From assembly GCF_932526225.1 (NCBI RefSeq), contig NC_064039.1, positions 11,796,139 to 11,860,138 on the forward strand: a stretch of DNA of 64,000 bases, read 5' to 3'. Positions 9,934 to 22,900 of the stretch are shown here, piece after piece. The translations under genes were made by a program, and so were the position numbers. Position 1 is the stretch's first letter; every line of letters begins with the position of its first letter. Source of the stretch: Nematostella vectensis. Taxonomy: Eukaryota; Cnidaria; Anthozoa; Actiniaria; Edwardsiidae. Below the pieces are notes generated by a model. The model had not been told where the DNA came from and did not search any database. It worked only from the letters and a program-made list of their open reading frames with translations.

Positions 9934-10817
9934 GCGTGTTGGTTATAAAGGGTATGTTGTGTGACATGGGGTGTTGGTTACAAAGGGGTTTGATGTGTGA
10001 CATGGGGTGTTGGTTACAAAGGGGTATGATGTGTGACATGGGGTGTTGGTTACAAAGGGGTTTGATGTGTGACATGGGGTGTTGGTTACAAAGGGGTTTG
10101 ATGTGTGACACGGGGTGTTGGTTACAAAGGGGTTTGATGTGTGACATGGGGTGTTGGTTACAAAGGGGTTTCATGTGTGACATGGGGTGTTGGTTACAAA
10201 GGGGTATGATGTGTGACATGGGGTGTTGGTTACAAAGGGGTATGATGTGTGACATGGGGTGTTGGTTACAAAGTGGTATGATGTGTGACATGGGGTGTTG
10301 GTTACAAAGGGGTTTGATGTGTGACAAGGGGTGTTGGTTACAAAGGGGTTTGATGTGTGACATGGGGTGTTGGTTACAAAGGGGTTTGATGTGTGACACG
10401 GGGTGTTGGTTACAAAGGGGTTTGGTGTGTGACATGGGGTGTTGGTTACAAAGGGGTTTGATGTGTGACACTGGGTGTTGGTTACAAAGGGTTTTAATGT
10501 GTGACATGGGGTGTTGGTTACAAAGGGGTTTGATGTGTGACATGGGGTGTTGGTTACAAAGGGGTTTGACGTGACATGGGGTGTTGGTTACAAAGGGGTT
10601 TGATGTGTGACATGGGGTGTTGGTTACAAAGGGGTATGATGTGTGACATGGGGTGTTGGTTATAAAGGAGTTTGGTGTGTGACAAGGGGTGTTGGTTTCA
10701 AAGGGGTTTGATGTGTGACATGGGGTGTTGGTTACAAAGGGGTTTGATGTGTGACATGGGGTGTTGGTTACAAAGGGGTTTGATGTGTGACACTGGGTGC
10801 TGGTTACAAAGGGGTTT

Positions 10818-11470
10818 GACGTGACATGGGGTGTTGGTTACAAAGGGGTTTGATGTGTGACATGGGGTGTTGGTTACAAAGGGGTTTGATGTGTGACACT
10901 GGGTGCTGGTTACAAAGGAGTTTGGTGTGTGACATGGGGTGTTGGTTACAAAGGGGTTTGATGTGTGACAAGGGGTGTTGGTTACAAAGGGGTTTGATGT
11001 GTGACAAGGGGTGTTGGTTACAAAGGGGTTTGATGTGTGACAAGGGGTGTTGGTTACAAAGGGTTTTAATGTGTGACATGGGGTGTTGGTTACAAAGGGG
11101 TTTGATGTGTGACATGGGGTGTTGGTTACAAAGGGGTTTGACGTGACATGGGGTGTTGGTTACAAAGGGGTATGATGTGTGACGTGGGGTGTTGGTTACA
11201 AAGGGGTTTGATGTGTGACAAGGGGTGTTGGTTACAAAGGGGTTTGATGTGTGACATGGGGTGTTGGTTACAAAGGGGTTTGATGTGTGACACGGGGTGT
11301 TGGTTACAAAGGGGTTTGGTGTGTGACATGGGGTGTTGGTTACAAAGGGGTTTGATGTGTGACACTGGGTGTTGGTTACAAAGGGTTTTAATGTGTGACA
11401 TGGGGTGTTGGTTACAAAGGGGTTTGATGTGTGACATGGGGTGTTGGTTACAAAGGGGTTTGACGTGACA
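10818..11470 (+). repeat. Higher-order 322-bp (nine-unit) repeat in array 1
   Basis: The 34-bp short unit TTTGACGTGACATGG recurs at 10818, 11140 and 11462 with 322-bp spacing (eight 36-bp units and one 34-bp unit). The same 322-bp module recurs at about 18680-19000, 19612-19932 and 21048-21370. Confidence 0.85.
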
Positions 11471-11875
11471 TGGGGTGTTGGTTACAAAGGGGTTTGATGT
11501 GTGACATGGGGTGTTGGTTACAAAGGGGTATGATGTGTGACATGGGGTGTTGGTTATAAAGGAGTTTGGTGTGTGACAAGGGGTGTTGGTTTCAAAGGGG
11601 TTTGATGTGTGACATGGGGTGTTGGTTACAAAGGGGTTTGATGTGTGACATGGGGTGTTGGTTACAAAGGGGTTTGATGTGTGACACTGGGTGCTGGTTA
11701 CAAAGGGGTTTGACGTGACATGGGGTGTTGGTTACAAAGGGGTTTGATGTGTGACATGGGGTGTTGGTTACAAAGGGGTTTGATGTGTGACACTGGGTGC
11801 TGGTTACAAAGGAGTTTGGTGTGTGACATGGGGTGTTGGTTACAAAGGGGTTTGATGTGTGACAAGGGGTGTTGG

Positions 11876-14800
11876 TTACAAAGGGGTTTGACGTGACATG
11901 GGGTGTTGGTTACAAAGGGGTATGATGTGTGACGTGGGGTGTTGGTTACAAAAGGGTTTGATGTGTGACATGGGGTGTTGGTTACAAAGGGGTATGTTGT
12001 GTGACATTGGGTGCTGGTTACAAAGGGGTTTGATGTGTGACATGGGGTGTTGATTACAAAGGGGTTTGATGTGTGACATGGGGTGTTGGTTACAAAGGGG
12101 TTTGATGTGTGACATGGGGTGTTGATTACAAAGGGGTTTGATGTGTGACATGGGATGTTGGTTACAAAGGGGTTTGATGTGTGACACGGGGTATTGGTTA
12201 CAAAGGGGTTTGATGTGTGACATGGGGTGTTGGTTACAAAGGGGTATGATGTGTGACATGGGGTGTTGGTTACAAAGGGGTATGATGTGTGACGTGGGGT
12301 GTTGGTTACAAAGGGGTTTGATGTGTGACAAGGGGTGTTGGTTACAAAGGTGTATGTTGTGTGACATTGGGTGCTGGTTACAAAGGGGTTTGATGTGTGA
12401 CATGGGGTGTTGATTACAAAGGGGTTTGATGAGTGACATGGGGTGTTGGTTACAAAGGGGTTTGATGTGTGACATGGGGTGTTGGTTACAAAGGGGTTTG
12501 ATGTGTGACATGGGGTGTTGGTTACAAAGGGGTTTGATGTGTGACATGGGGTGTTGGTTACAAAGGGGTATGATGTGTGACATTGGGTGTTGGTTACAAA
12601 GGGGTATGATGTGTGACATGGGGTGTTGGTTACAAAGGGGTATGATGTGTGACGTGGGGTGTTGGTTACAAAGGGGTTTGATGTGTGACAAGGGGTGTTG
12701 GTTACAAAGGTGTATGTTGTGTAACATTGGGTGTTGGTTACAAAGGGGTTTGATGTGTGACACGGGGTGTTGGTTACAAAGGGGTTTGATGTGTGACAAG
12801 GGGTGTTGGTTACAAAGGTGTATGTTGTGTGACATGGGGTGTTGGTTACAAAGGGGTTTGATGTGTGACATGGGGTGTTGGTTACAAAGGGGTTTCATGT
12901 GTGACATGGGGTGTTGGTTACAAAGGGGTTTGATGTGTGACAAGGGGTGTTGGTTACAAAGGGGTTTGAGTGTGACATGGGGTGTTGGTTACAAAGGGGT
13001 TTGATGTGTGACAAGGGGTGTTGGTTACAAAGGGGTTTGACGTGACATGGGGTGTTGGTTACAAAGGGGTTTGATGTGTGACATGGGGTGTTGGTTACAA
13101 AGGGGTATGATGTGTGACATGGGGTGTTGGTTACAAAGGGGTTTGATGTGTGACAAGGGGTGTTGGTTTCAAAGGGGTTTGATGTGTGACAAGGGGTGTT
13201 GGTTACAAAGGGGTTTGATGTGTGACATGGGGTGTTGGTTACAAAGGGGTTTGATGTGTGACATGGGGTGTTGGTTATAAAGGGGTATGTTGTGTGACAC
13301 AGGGTGTTGGTTACAAAGGGGTTTGATGTGTGACATGGGGTGTTGATTACAAAGGGGTTTGATGTGTGACAAGGGGTGTTGGTTACAAAGGGGTTTGATG
13401 TGTGACATGGGATGTTGGTTACAAAGGGGTTTGATGTGTGACATGGGGTGTTGGTTACAAAGGGGTATGATGTGTGACAAGGGGTGTTGGTTACAAAGGG
13501 GTTTGATGTGTGACAAGGGGTGTTGGTTACAAAGGGGTTTGATGTGTGACATGGGGTGTTGGTTATAAAGGAGTTTGGTGTGTGACACGGGGTGTTGGTT
13601 ACAAAGGGGTATGATGTGTGACAAGGGGTGTTGGTTACAAAGGGGTTTGATGTGTGACAAGGGGTGTTGGTTACAAAGTGGTATGATGTGTGACATGGGG
13701 TGTTGGTTACAAAGGAGTTTGGTGTGTGACATGGGGTGTTGGTTACAAAGGGGTTTGATGTGTGACAAGGGGTGTTGGTTACAAAGGGGTTTGACGTGAC
13801 ATGGGGTGTTGGTTACAAAGGGGTATGATGTGTGACGTGGGGTGTTGGTTACAAAAGGGTTTGATGTGTGACATGGGGTGTTGGTTACAAAGGGGTATGT
13901 TGTGTGACATTGGGTGCTGGTTACAAAGGGGTTTGATGTGTGACATGGGGTGTTGATTACAAAGGGGTTTGATGTGTGACATGGGGTGTTGGTTACAAAG
14001 GGGTTTGATGTGTGACATGGGGTGTTGATTACAAAGGGGTTTGATGTGTGACATGGGATGTTGGTTACAAAGGGGTTTGATGTGTGACACGGGGTATTGG
14101 TTACAAAGGGGTTTGATGTGTGACATGGGGTGTTGGTTACAAAGGGGTATGATGTGTGACATGGGGTGTTGGTTACAAAGGGGTATGATGTGTGACGTGG
14201 GGTGTTGGTTACAAAGGGGTTTGATGTGTGACAAGGGGTGTTGGTTACAAAGGTGTATGTTGTGTGACATTGGGTGCTGGTTACAAAGGGGTTTGATGTG
14301 TGACATGGGGTGTTGATTACAAAGGGGTTTGATGAGTGACATGGGGTGTTGGTTACAAAGGGGTTTGATGTGTGACATGGGGTGTTGGTTACAAAGGGGT
14401 TTGATGTGTGACATGGGGTGTTGGTTACAAAGGGGTTTGATGTGTGACATGGGGTGTTGGTTACAAAGGGGTATGATGTGTGACATTGGGTGTTGGTTAC
14501 AAAGGGGTATGATGTGTGACATGGGGTGTTGGTTACAAAGGGGTATGATGTGTGACGTGGGGTGTTGGTTACAAAGGGGTTTGATGTGTGACAAGGGGTG
14601 TTGGTTACAAAGGTGTATGTTGTGTAACATTGGGTGTTGGTTACAAAGGGGTTTGATGTGTGACACGGGGTGTTGGTTACAAAGGGGTTTGATGTGTGAC
14701 AAGGGGTGTTGGTTACAAAGGTGTATGTTGTGTGACATGGGGTGTTGGTTACAAAGGGGTTTGATGTGTGACATGGGGTGTTGGTTACAAAGGGGTTTCA

Positions 14801-15681
14801 TGTGTGACATGGGGTGTTGGTTACAAAGGGGTTTGATGTGTGACAAGGGGTGTTGGTTACAAAGGGGTTTGAGTGTGACATGGGGTGTTGGTTACAAAGG
14901 GGTTTGATGTGTGACAAGGGGTGTTGGTTACAAAGGGGTTTGACGTGACATGGGGTGTTGGTTACAAAGGGGTTTGATGTGTGACATGGGGTGTTGGTTA
15001 CAAAGGGGTATGATGTGTGACATGGGGTGTTGGTTACAAAGGGGTTTGATGTGTGACAAGGGGTGTTGGTTTCAAAGGGGTTTGATGTGTGACAAGGGGT
15101 GTTGGTTACAAAGGGGTTTGATGTGTGACATGGGGTGTTGGTTACAAAGGGGTTTGATGTGTGACATGGGGTGTTGGTTATAAAGGGGTATGTTGTGTGA
15201 CACAGGGTGTTGGTTACAAAGGGGTTTGATGTGTGACATGGGGTGTTGATTACAAAGGGGTTTGATGTGTGACAAGGGGTGTTGGTTACAAAGGGGTTTG
15301 ATGTGTGACATGGGATGTTGGTTACAAAGGGGTTTGATGTGTGACATGGGGTGTTGGTTACAAAGGGGTATGATGTGTGACAAGGGGTGTTGGTTACAAA
15401 GGGGTTTGATGTGTGACAAGGGGTGTTGGTTACAAAGGGGTTTGATGTGTGACATGGGGTGTTGGTTATAAAGGAGTTTGGTGTGTGACACGGGGTGTTG
15501 GTTACAAAGGGGTATGATGTGTGACAAGGGGTGTTGGTTACAAAGGGGTTTGATGTGTGACAAGGGGTGTTGGTTACAAAGTGGTATGATGTGTGACATG
15601 GGGTGTTGGTTACAAAGGGGTTTGATGTGTGACATGGGGTGTTGGTTACAAAGGGGTTTGATGTGTGACATGGGGTGTTGG
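11876..15681 (+). repeat. Higher-order duplication in array 1, 1903-bp period
   Basis: The ordered variants in 11876-13778 recur at 13779-15681 with a constant 1903-bp offset. The translations of several sub-blocks are identical between the two. A partial third copy lies at about 21360-22680. Confidence 0.9.
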
Positions 15682-18665
15682 TTACAAAGGGGTATGATGT
15701 GTAACATGGGGTGTTGGTTACAAAGGGGTTTGATGTGTGACATGGGGTGTTGGTTACAAAGGGGTTTGATGTGTGACACTGGGTGTTGGTTACAAAGGGG
15801 TTTGATGTGTGACATGGGGTGTTGGTTACAAAGGGGTTTGATGTGTGACATGGGGTGTTGGTTACAAAGGGGTTTGATGTGTGACAAGGGGTGTTGGTTA
15901 CAAAGTGGTATGATGTGTGACATGGGGTGTTGGTTACAAAGGGGTTTGATGTGTGACATGGGGTGTTGGTTACAAAGGGGTTTGATGTGTGACATGGGGT
16001 GTTGGTTACAAAGGGGTATGATGTGTAACATGGGGTGTTGGTTACAAAGGGGTTTGATGTGTGACATGGGGTGTTGGTTACAAAGGGGTTTGATGTGTGA
16101 CACTGGGTGTTGGTTACAAAGGGGTTTGATGTGTGACATGGGGTGTTGGTTACAAAGGGGTTTGATGTGTGACATGGGGTGTTGGTTACAAAGGGGTTTG
16201 ATGTGTGACATGGGGTGTTGGTTACAAAGGGGTTTGATGTGTGACACTGGGTGTTGGTTACAAAGGGGTTTGATAAGTGACAAGGGGTGTTGGTTACAAA
16301 GGGGTTTGATGTGTGACACTGGGTGTTGGTTACAAAGGGGTTTGATGTGTGACATGGGGTGTTGGTTACAAAGGGGTTTGATGTGTGACATGGGGTGTTG
16401 GTTACAAAGGGGTTTGATGTGTGACACTGGGTGTTGGTTATAAAGGAGTTTGGTGTGTGACATGGGGTGTTGGTTACAAAGGGGTTTGATGTGTGACACT
16501 GGGTGTTGGTTATAAAGGAGTTTGGTGTGTGACATGGGGTGTTGGTTACAAAGGGGTTTGATGTGTGACAAGGGGTGTTGGTTACAAAGGGGTTTGATGT
16601 GTGACATGGGGTGTTGGTTACAAAGGGGTTTCATGTGTGACATGGGGTGTTGGTTACAAAGGGGTATGATGTGTAACATGGGGTGTTGGTTACAAAGGGG
16701 TTTGACGTGTGACACTGGGTGTTGGTTATAAAGAGGTTTGATGTGTGGCATGGGGTGTTGGTTACAAAGGGGTTTGATGTGTGACAAGGGGTGTTGGTTA
16801 CAAAGGGGTTTGATGTGTGACATGGGGTGTTGGTTACAAAGGGGTTTGATGTGTGACATGGGGTGTTGGTTACAAAGGGGTTTGATGTGTGACACTGGGT
16901 GTTGGTTACAAAGGGGTTTGACGTGACATGGGGTGTTGGTTACAAAGGGGTTTGATGTGTGACACTGGGTGTTGGTTACAAAGGGGTTTGATGTGTGACA
17001 TGGGGTGTTGGTTACAAAGGGGTTTGATGTGTGACATGGGGTGTTGGTTACAAAGGGGTATGATGTGTGACATGGGGTGTTGGTTACAAAGGGGTTTGAT
17101 GTGTGACACTGGGTGTTGGTTATAAAGGAGTTTGGTGTGTGACATGGGGTGTTGGTTACAAAGGGGTTTGATGTGTGACAAGGGGTGTTGGTTACAAAGG
17201 GGTTTGATGTGTGACATGGGGTGTTGGTTACAAAGGGGTTTGAGTGTGACATGGGGTGTTGGTTACAAAGGGGTTTGATGTGTGACACTGGGTGTTGGTT
17301 ACAAAGGGGTTTGATGTGTGACATGGGGTGTTGGTTACAAAGGGGTTTGATGTGTGACATGGGGTGTTGGTTACAAAGGGGTTTGATGTGTGACATGGGG
17401 TGTTGGTTACAAAGGGGTTTGATGTGTGACATGGGGTGTTGGTTACAAAGGGGTTTGATGTGTGACACTGGGTGTTGGTTACAAAGGGGTTTGATGTGTG
17501 ACACTGGGTGTTGGTTACAAAGGGGTTTGATGTGTGACACTGGGTGTTGGTTACAAAGGGGTTTGATGTGTGACACGGGGTATTAGTTACAAAGGGGTTT
17601 GATGTGTGACATGGGGTATTGGTTACATAGGGGTTTGATGTGTGACACGGGGTGTTGGTTACAAAGGGGTTTGATGTGTGACAAGGGGTGTTGGTTACAA
17701 AGGGGTTTGATGTGTGACAAGGGGTGTTGGTTACAAAGGGGTTTGATGTGTGACACGGGGTGTTGGTTACAAAGGGGTTTGATGTGTGACATGGGGTGTT
17801 GGTTACAAAGGGGTTTGATGTGTGACATGGGGTGTTGGTTACAAAGGGGTTTGATGTGTGACACGGGGTATTAGTTACAAAGGGGTTTGATGTGTGACAC
17901 TGGGTGCTGGTTACAAAGGGGTTTGATGTGTGACATGGGGTGTTGGTTACAAAGGGGTTTGATGTGTGACATGGGGTGTTGGTTACAAAGGGGTTTGATG
18001 TGTGACATGGGGTGTTGGTTACAAAGGGGTTTGAGTGTGACATGGGGTGTTGGTTACAAAGGGGTTTGATGTATGACACTGGGTGTTGGTTACAAAGGGG
18101 TTTGATGTGTGACACTGGGTGTTGGTTACAAAGGGGTATGATGTGTGACATGGGGTGTTGGTTACAAAGGGGTTTGATGTGTGACATGGGGTGTTGGTTA
18201 CAAAGGGGTTTGATGTGTGACACGGGGTGTTGGTTACAAAGGGGTTTGATGTGTGACATGGGGTGTTGGTTACAAAGGGGTTTCATGTGTGACATGGGGT
18301 GTTGGTTACAAAGGGGTATGATGTGTGACATGGGGTGTTGGTTACAAAGGGGTATGATGTGTGACATGGGGTGTTGGTTACAAAGTGGTATGATGTGTGA
18401 CATGGGGTGTTGGTTACAAAGGGGTTTGATGTGTGACAAGGGGTGTTGGTTACAAAGGGGTTTGATGTGTGACATGGGGTGTTGGTTACAAAGGGGTTTG
18501 ATGTGTGACGTGGGGTGTTGGTTACAAAGGGGTTTGGTGTGTGACATGGGGTGTTGGTTACAAAGGGGTTTGATGTGTGACACTGGGTGTTGGTTACAAA
18601 GGGTTTTAATGTGTGACATGGGGTGTTGGTTACAAAGGGGTTTGATGTGTGACATGGGGTGTTGG

Positions 18666-19940
18666 TTACAAAAGGGTTTGACGTGACATGGGGTGTTGGT
18701 TACAAAGGGGTTTGATGTGTGACACTGGGTGTTGGTTACAAAGGGGTTTGATGTGTGACACTGGGTGCTGGTTACAAAGGAGTTTGGTGTGTGACATGGG
18801 GTGTTGGTTACAAAGGGGTTTGATGTGTGACAAGGGGTGTTGGTTACAAAGGGGTTTGATGTGTGACAAGGGGTGTTGGTTACAAAGGGGTTTGATGTGT
18901 GACAAGGGGTGTTGGTTACAAAGGGTTTTAATGTGTGACATGGGGTGTTGGTTACAAAGGGGTTTGATGTGTGACATGGGGTGTTGGTTACAAAGGGGTT
19001 TGACGTGACATGGGGTGTTGGTTACAAAGGGGTATGATGTGTGACGTGGGGTGTTGGTTACAAAGGGGTTTGATGTGTGACAAGGGGTGTTGGTTACAAA
19101 GGTGTATGTTGTGTGACATTGGGTGCTGGTTACAAAGGGGTTTGATGTGTGACATGGGGTGTTGATTACAAAGGGGTTTGATGTGTGACATGGGGTGTTG
19201 GTTACAAAGGGGTTTGATGTGTGACATGGGGTGTTGATTACAAAGGGGTTTGATGTGTGACAAGGGGTGTTGGTTACAAAGGGGTTTGATGTGTGACACG
19301 GGGTATTGGTTACAAAGTGGTATGATGTGTGACATGGGGTGTTGGTTACAAAGGGGTTTGATGTGTGACAAGGGGTGTTGGTTACAAAGGGGTTTGATGT
19401 GTGACATGGGGTGTTGGTTACAAAGGGGTTTGATGTGTGACGTGGGGTGTTGGTTACAAAGGGGTTTGGTGTGTGACATGGGGTGTTGGTTACAAAGGGG
19501 TTTGATGTGTGACACTGGGTGTTGGTTACAAAGGGTTTTAATGTGTGACATGGGGTGTTGGTTACAAAGGGGTTTGATGTGTGACATGGGGTGTTGGTTA
19601 CAAAAGGGTTTGACGTGACATGGGGTGTTGGTTACAAAGGGGTTTGATGTGTGACACTGGGTGTTGGTTACAAAGGGGTTTGATGTGTGACACTGGGTGC
19701 TGGTTACAAAGGAGTTTGGTGTGTGACATGGGGTGTTGGTTACAAAGGGGTTTGATGTGTGACAAGGGGTGTTGGTTACAAAGGGGTTTGATGTGTGACA
19801 AGGGGTGTTGGTTACAAAGGGGTTTGATGTGTGACAAGGGGTGTTGGTTACAAAGGGTTTTAATGTGTGACATGGGGTGTTGGTTACAAAGGGGTTTGAT
19901 GTGTGACATGGGGTGTTGGTTACAAAGGGGTTTGACGTGA
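18666..19940 (+). repeat. Higher-order duplication in array 1, 932-bp offset
   Basis: The block at 18666-19008 recurs at 19598-19940 with a 932-bp offset, and again near 21034-21376. Within 20182-20970 an 11-unit (396-bp) block is also duplicated. Confidence 0.85.
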
Positions 19941-22900
19941 CATGGGGTGTTGGTTACAAAGGGGTATGATGTGTGACGTGGGGTGTTGGTTACAAAGGGG
20001 TTTGATGTGTGACAAGGGGTGTTGGTTACAAAGGTGTATGTTGTGTGACATTGGGTGCTGGTTACAAAGGGGTTTGATGTGTGACATGGGGTGTTGATTA
20101 CAAAGGGGTTTGATGTGTGACATGGGGTGTTGGTTACAAAGGGGTTTGATGTGTGACATGGGGTGTTGATTACAAAGGGGTTTGATGTGTGACAAGGGGT
20201 GTTGGTTACAAAGGGGTTTGATGTGTGACACGGGGTATTGGTTACAAAGGGGTATGATGTGTGACATTGGGTGTTGGTTACAAAGGGGTATGATGTGTGA
20301 CATGGGGTGTTGGTTACAAAGGGGTATGATGTGTGACGTGGGGTGTTGGTTACAAAGGGGTTTGATGTGTGACAAGGGGTGTTGGTTACAAAGGTGTATG
20401 TTGTGTAACATTGGGTGTTGGTTACAAAGGGGTTTGATGTGTGACACGGGGTGTTGGTTACAAAGGGGTTTGATGTGTGACATGGGGTGTTGGTTACAAA
20501 GGGGTTTGATGTGTGACATGGGGTGTTGGTTACAAAGGGGTTTGATGTGTGACATGGGGTGTTGATTACAAAGGGGTTTGATGTGTGACAAGGGGTGTTG
20601 GTTACAAAGGGGTTTGATGTGTGACACGGGGTATTGGTTACAAAGGGGTATGATGTGTGACATTGGGTGTTGGTTACAAAGGGGTATGATGTGTGACATG
20701 GGGTGTTGGTTACAAAGGGGTATGATGTGTGACGTGGGGTGTTGGTTACAAAGGGGTTTGATGTGTGACAAGGGGTGTTGGTTACAAAGGTGTATGTTGT
20801 GTAACATTGGGTGTTGGTTACAAAGGGGTTTTATGTGTGACACGGGGTGTTGGTTAAAAAGGGGTTTGATGTGTGACACTGGGTGTTGGTTACAAAGGGG
20901 TTTGATGTGTGACACTGGGTGTTGGTTACAAAGGGTTTTAATGTGTGACATGGGGTGTTGGTTACAAAGGGGTTTGATGTGTGACATGGGGTGTTGGTTA
21001 CAAAGGGGTTTGATGTGTGACATGGGGTGTTGGTTACAAAGGGGTTTGACGTGACATGGGGTGTTGGTTACAAAGGGGTTTGATGTGTGACACTGGGTGT
21101 TGGTTACAAAGGGGTTTGATGTGTGACACTGGGTGCTGGTTACAAAGGAGTTTGGTGTGTGACATGGGGTGTTGGTTACAAAGGGGTTTGATGTGTGACA
21201 AGGGGTGTTGGTTACAAAGGGGTTTGATGTGTGACAAGGGGTGTTGGTTACAAAGGGGTTTGATGTGTGACAAGGGGTGTTGGTTACAAAGGGTTTTAAT
21301 GTGTGACATGGGGTGTTGGTTACAAAGGGGTTTGATGTGTGACATGGGGTGTTGGTTACAAAGGGGTTTGACGTGACATGGGGTGTTGGTTACAAAGGGG
21401 TATGATGTGTGACGTGGGGTGTTGGTTACAAAGGGGTTTGATGTGTGACAAGGGGTGTTGGTTACAAAGGTGTATGTTGTGTGACATTGGGTGCTGGTTA
21501 CAAAGGGGTTTGATGTGTGACATGGGGTGTTGATTACAAAGGGGTTTGATGTGTGACATTGGGTGTTGGTTACAAAGGGGTATGATGTGTGACATGGGGT
21601 GTTGGTTACAAAGGGGTATGATGTGTGACGTGGGGTGTTGGTTACAAAGGGGTTTGATGTGTGACAAGGGGTGTTGGTTACAAAGGTGTATGTTGTGTAA
21701 CATTGGGTGTTGGTTACAAAGGGGTTTGATGTGTGACACGGGGTGTTGGTTACAAAGGGGTTTGATGTGTGACAAGGGGTGTTGGTTACAAAGGTGTATG
21801 TTGTGTGACATGGGGTGTTGGTTACAAAGGGGTTTGATGTGTGACATGGGGTGTTGGTTACAAAGGGGTTTCATGTGTGACATGGGGTGTTGGTTACAAA
21901 GGGGTTTGATGTGTGACAAGGGGTGTTGGTTACAAAGGGGTTTGAGTGTGACATGGGGTGTTGGTTACAAAGGGGTTTGATGTGTGACATGGGGTGTTGG
22001 TTACAAAGGGGTTTGACGTGACATGGGGTGTTGGTTACAAAGGGGTTTGATGTGTGACATGGGGTGTTGGTTACAAAGGGGTATGATGTGTGACATGGGG
22101 TGTTGGTTACAAAGGGGTTTGATGTGTGACAAGGGGTGTTGGTTTCAAAGGGGTTTGATGTGTGACAAGGGGTGTTGGTTACAAAGGGGTTTGATGTGTG
22201 ACATGGGGTGTTGGTTACAAAGGGGTTTGATGTGTGACATGGGGTGTTGGTTATAAAGGGGTATGTTGTGTGACACAGGGTGTTGGTTACAAAGGGGTTT
22301 GATGTGTGACATGGGGTGTTGATTACAAAGGGGTTTGATGTGTGACAAGGGGTGTTGGTTACAAAGGGGTTTGATGTGTGACATGGGATGTTGGTTACAA
22401 AGGGGTTTGATGTGTGACATGGGGTGTTGGTTACAAAGGGGTATGATGTGTGACAAGGGGTGTTGGTTACAAAGGGGTTTGATGTGTGACAAGGGGTGTT
22501 GGTTACAAAGGGGTTTGATGTGTGACATGGGGTGTTGGTTATAAAGGAGTTTGGTGTGTGACACGGGGTGTTGGTTACAAAGGGGTATGATGTGTGACAA
22601 GGGGTGTTGGTTACAAAGGGGTTTGATGTGTGACAAGGGGTGTTGGTTACAAAGTGGTATGATGTGTGACATGGGGTGTTGGTTACAAAGGGGTTTGATG
22701 TGTGACATGGGGTGTTGGTTACAAAGGGGTTTGATGTGTGACATGGGGTGTTGGTTACAAAGGGGTATGATGTGTAACATGGGGTGTTGGTTACAAAGGG
22801 GTTTGATGTGTGACATGGGGTGTTGGTTACAAAGGGGTTTGATGTGTGACACTGGGTGTTGGTTACAAAGGGGTTTGATGTGTGACACTGGGTGTTGGTT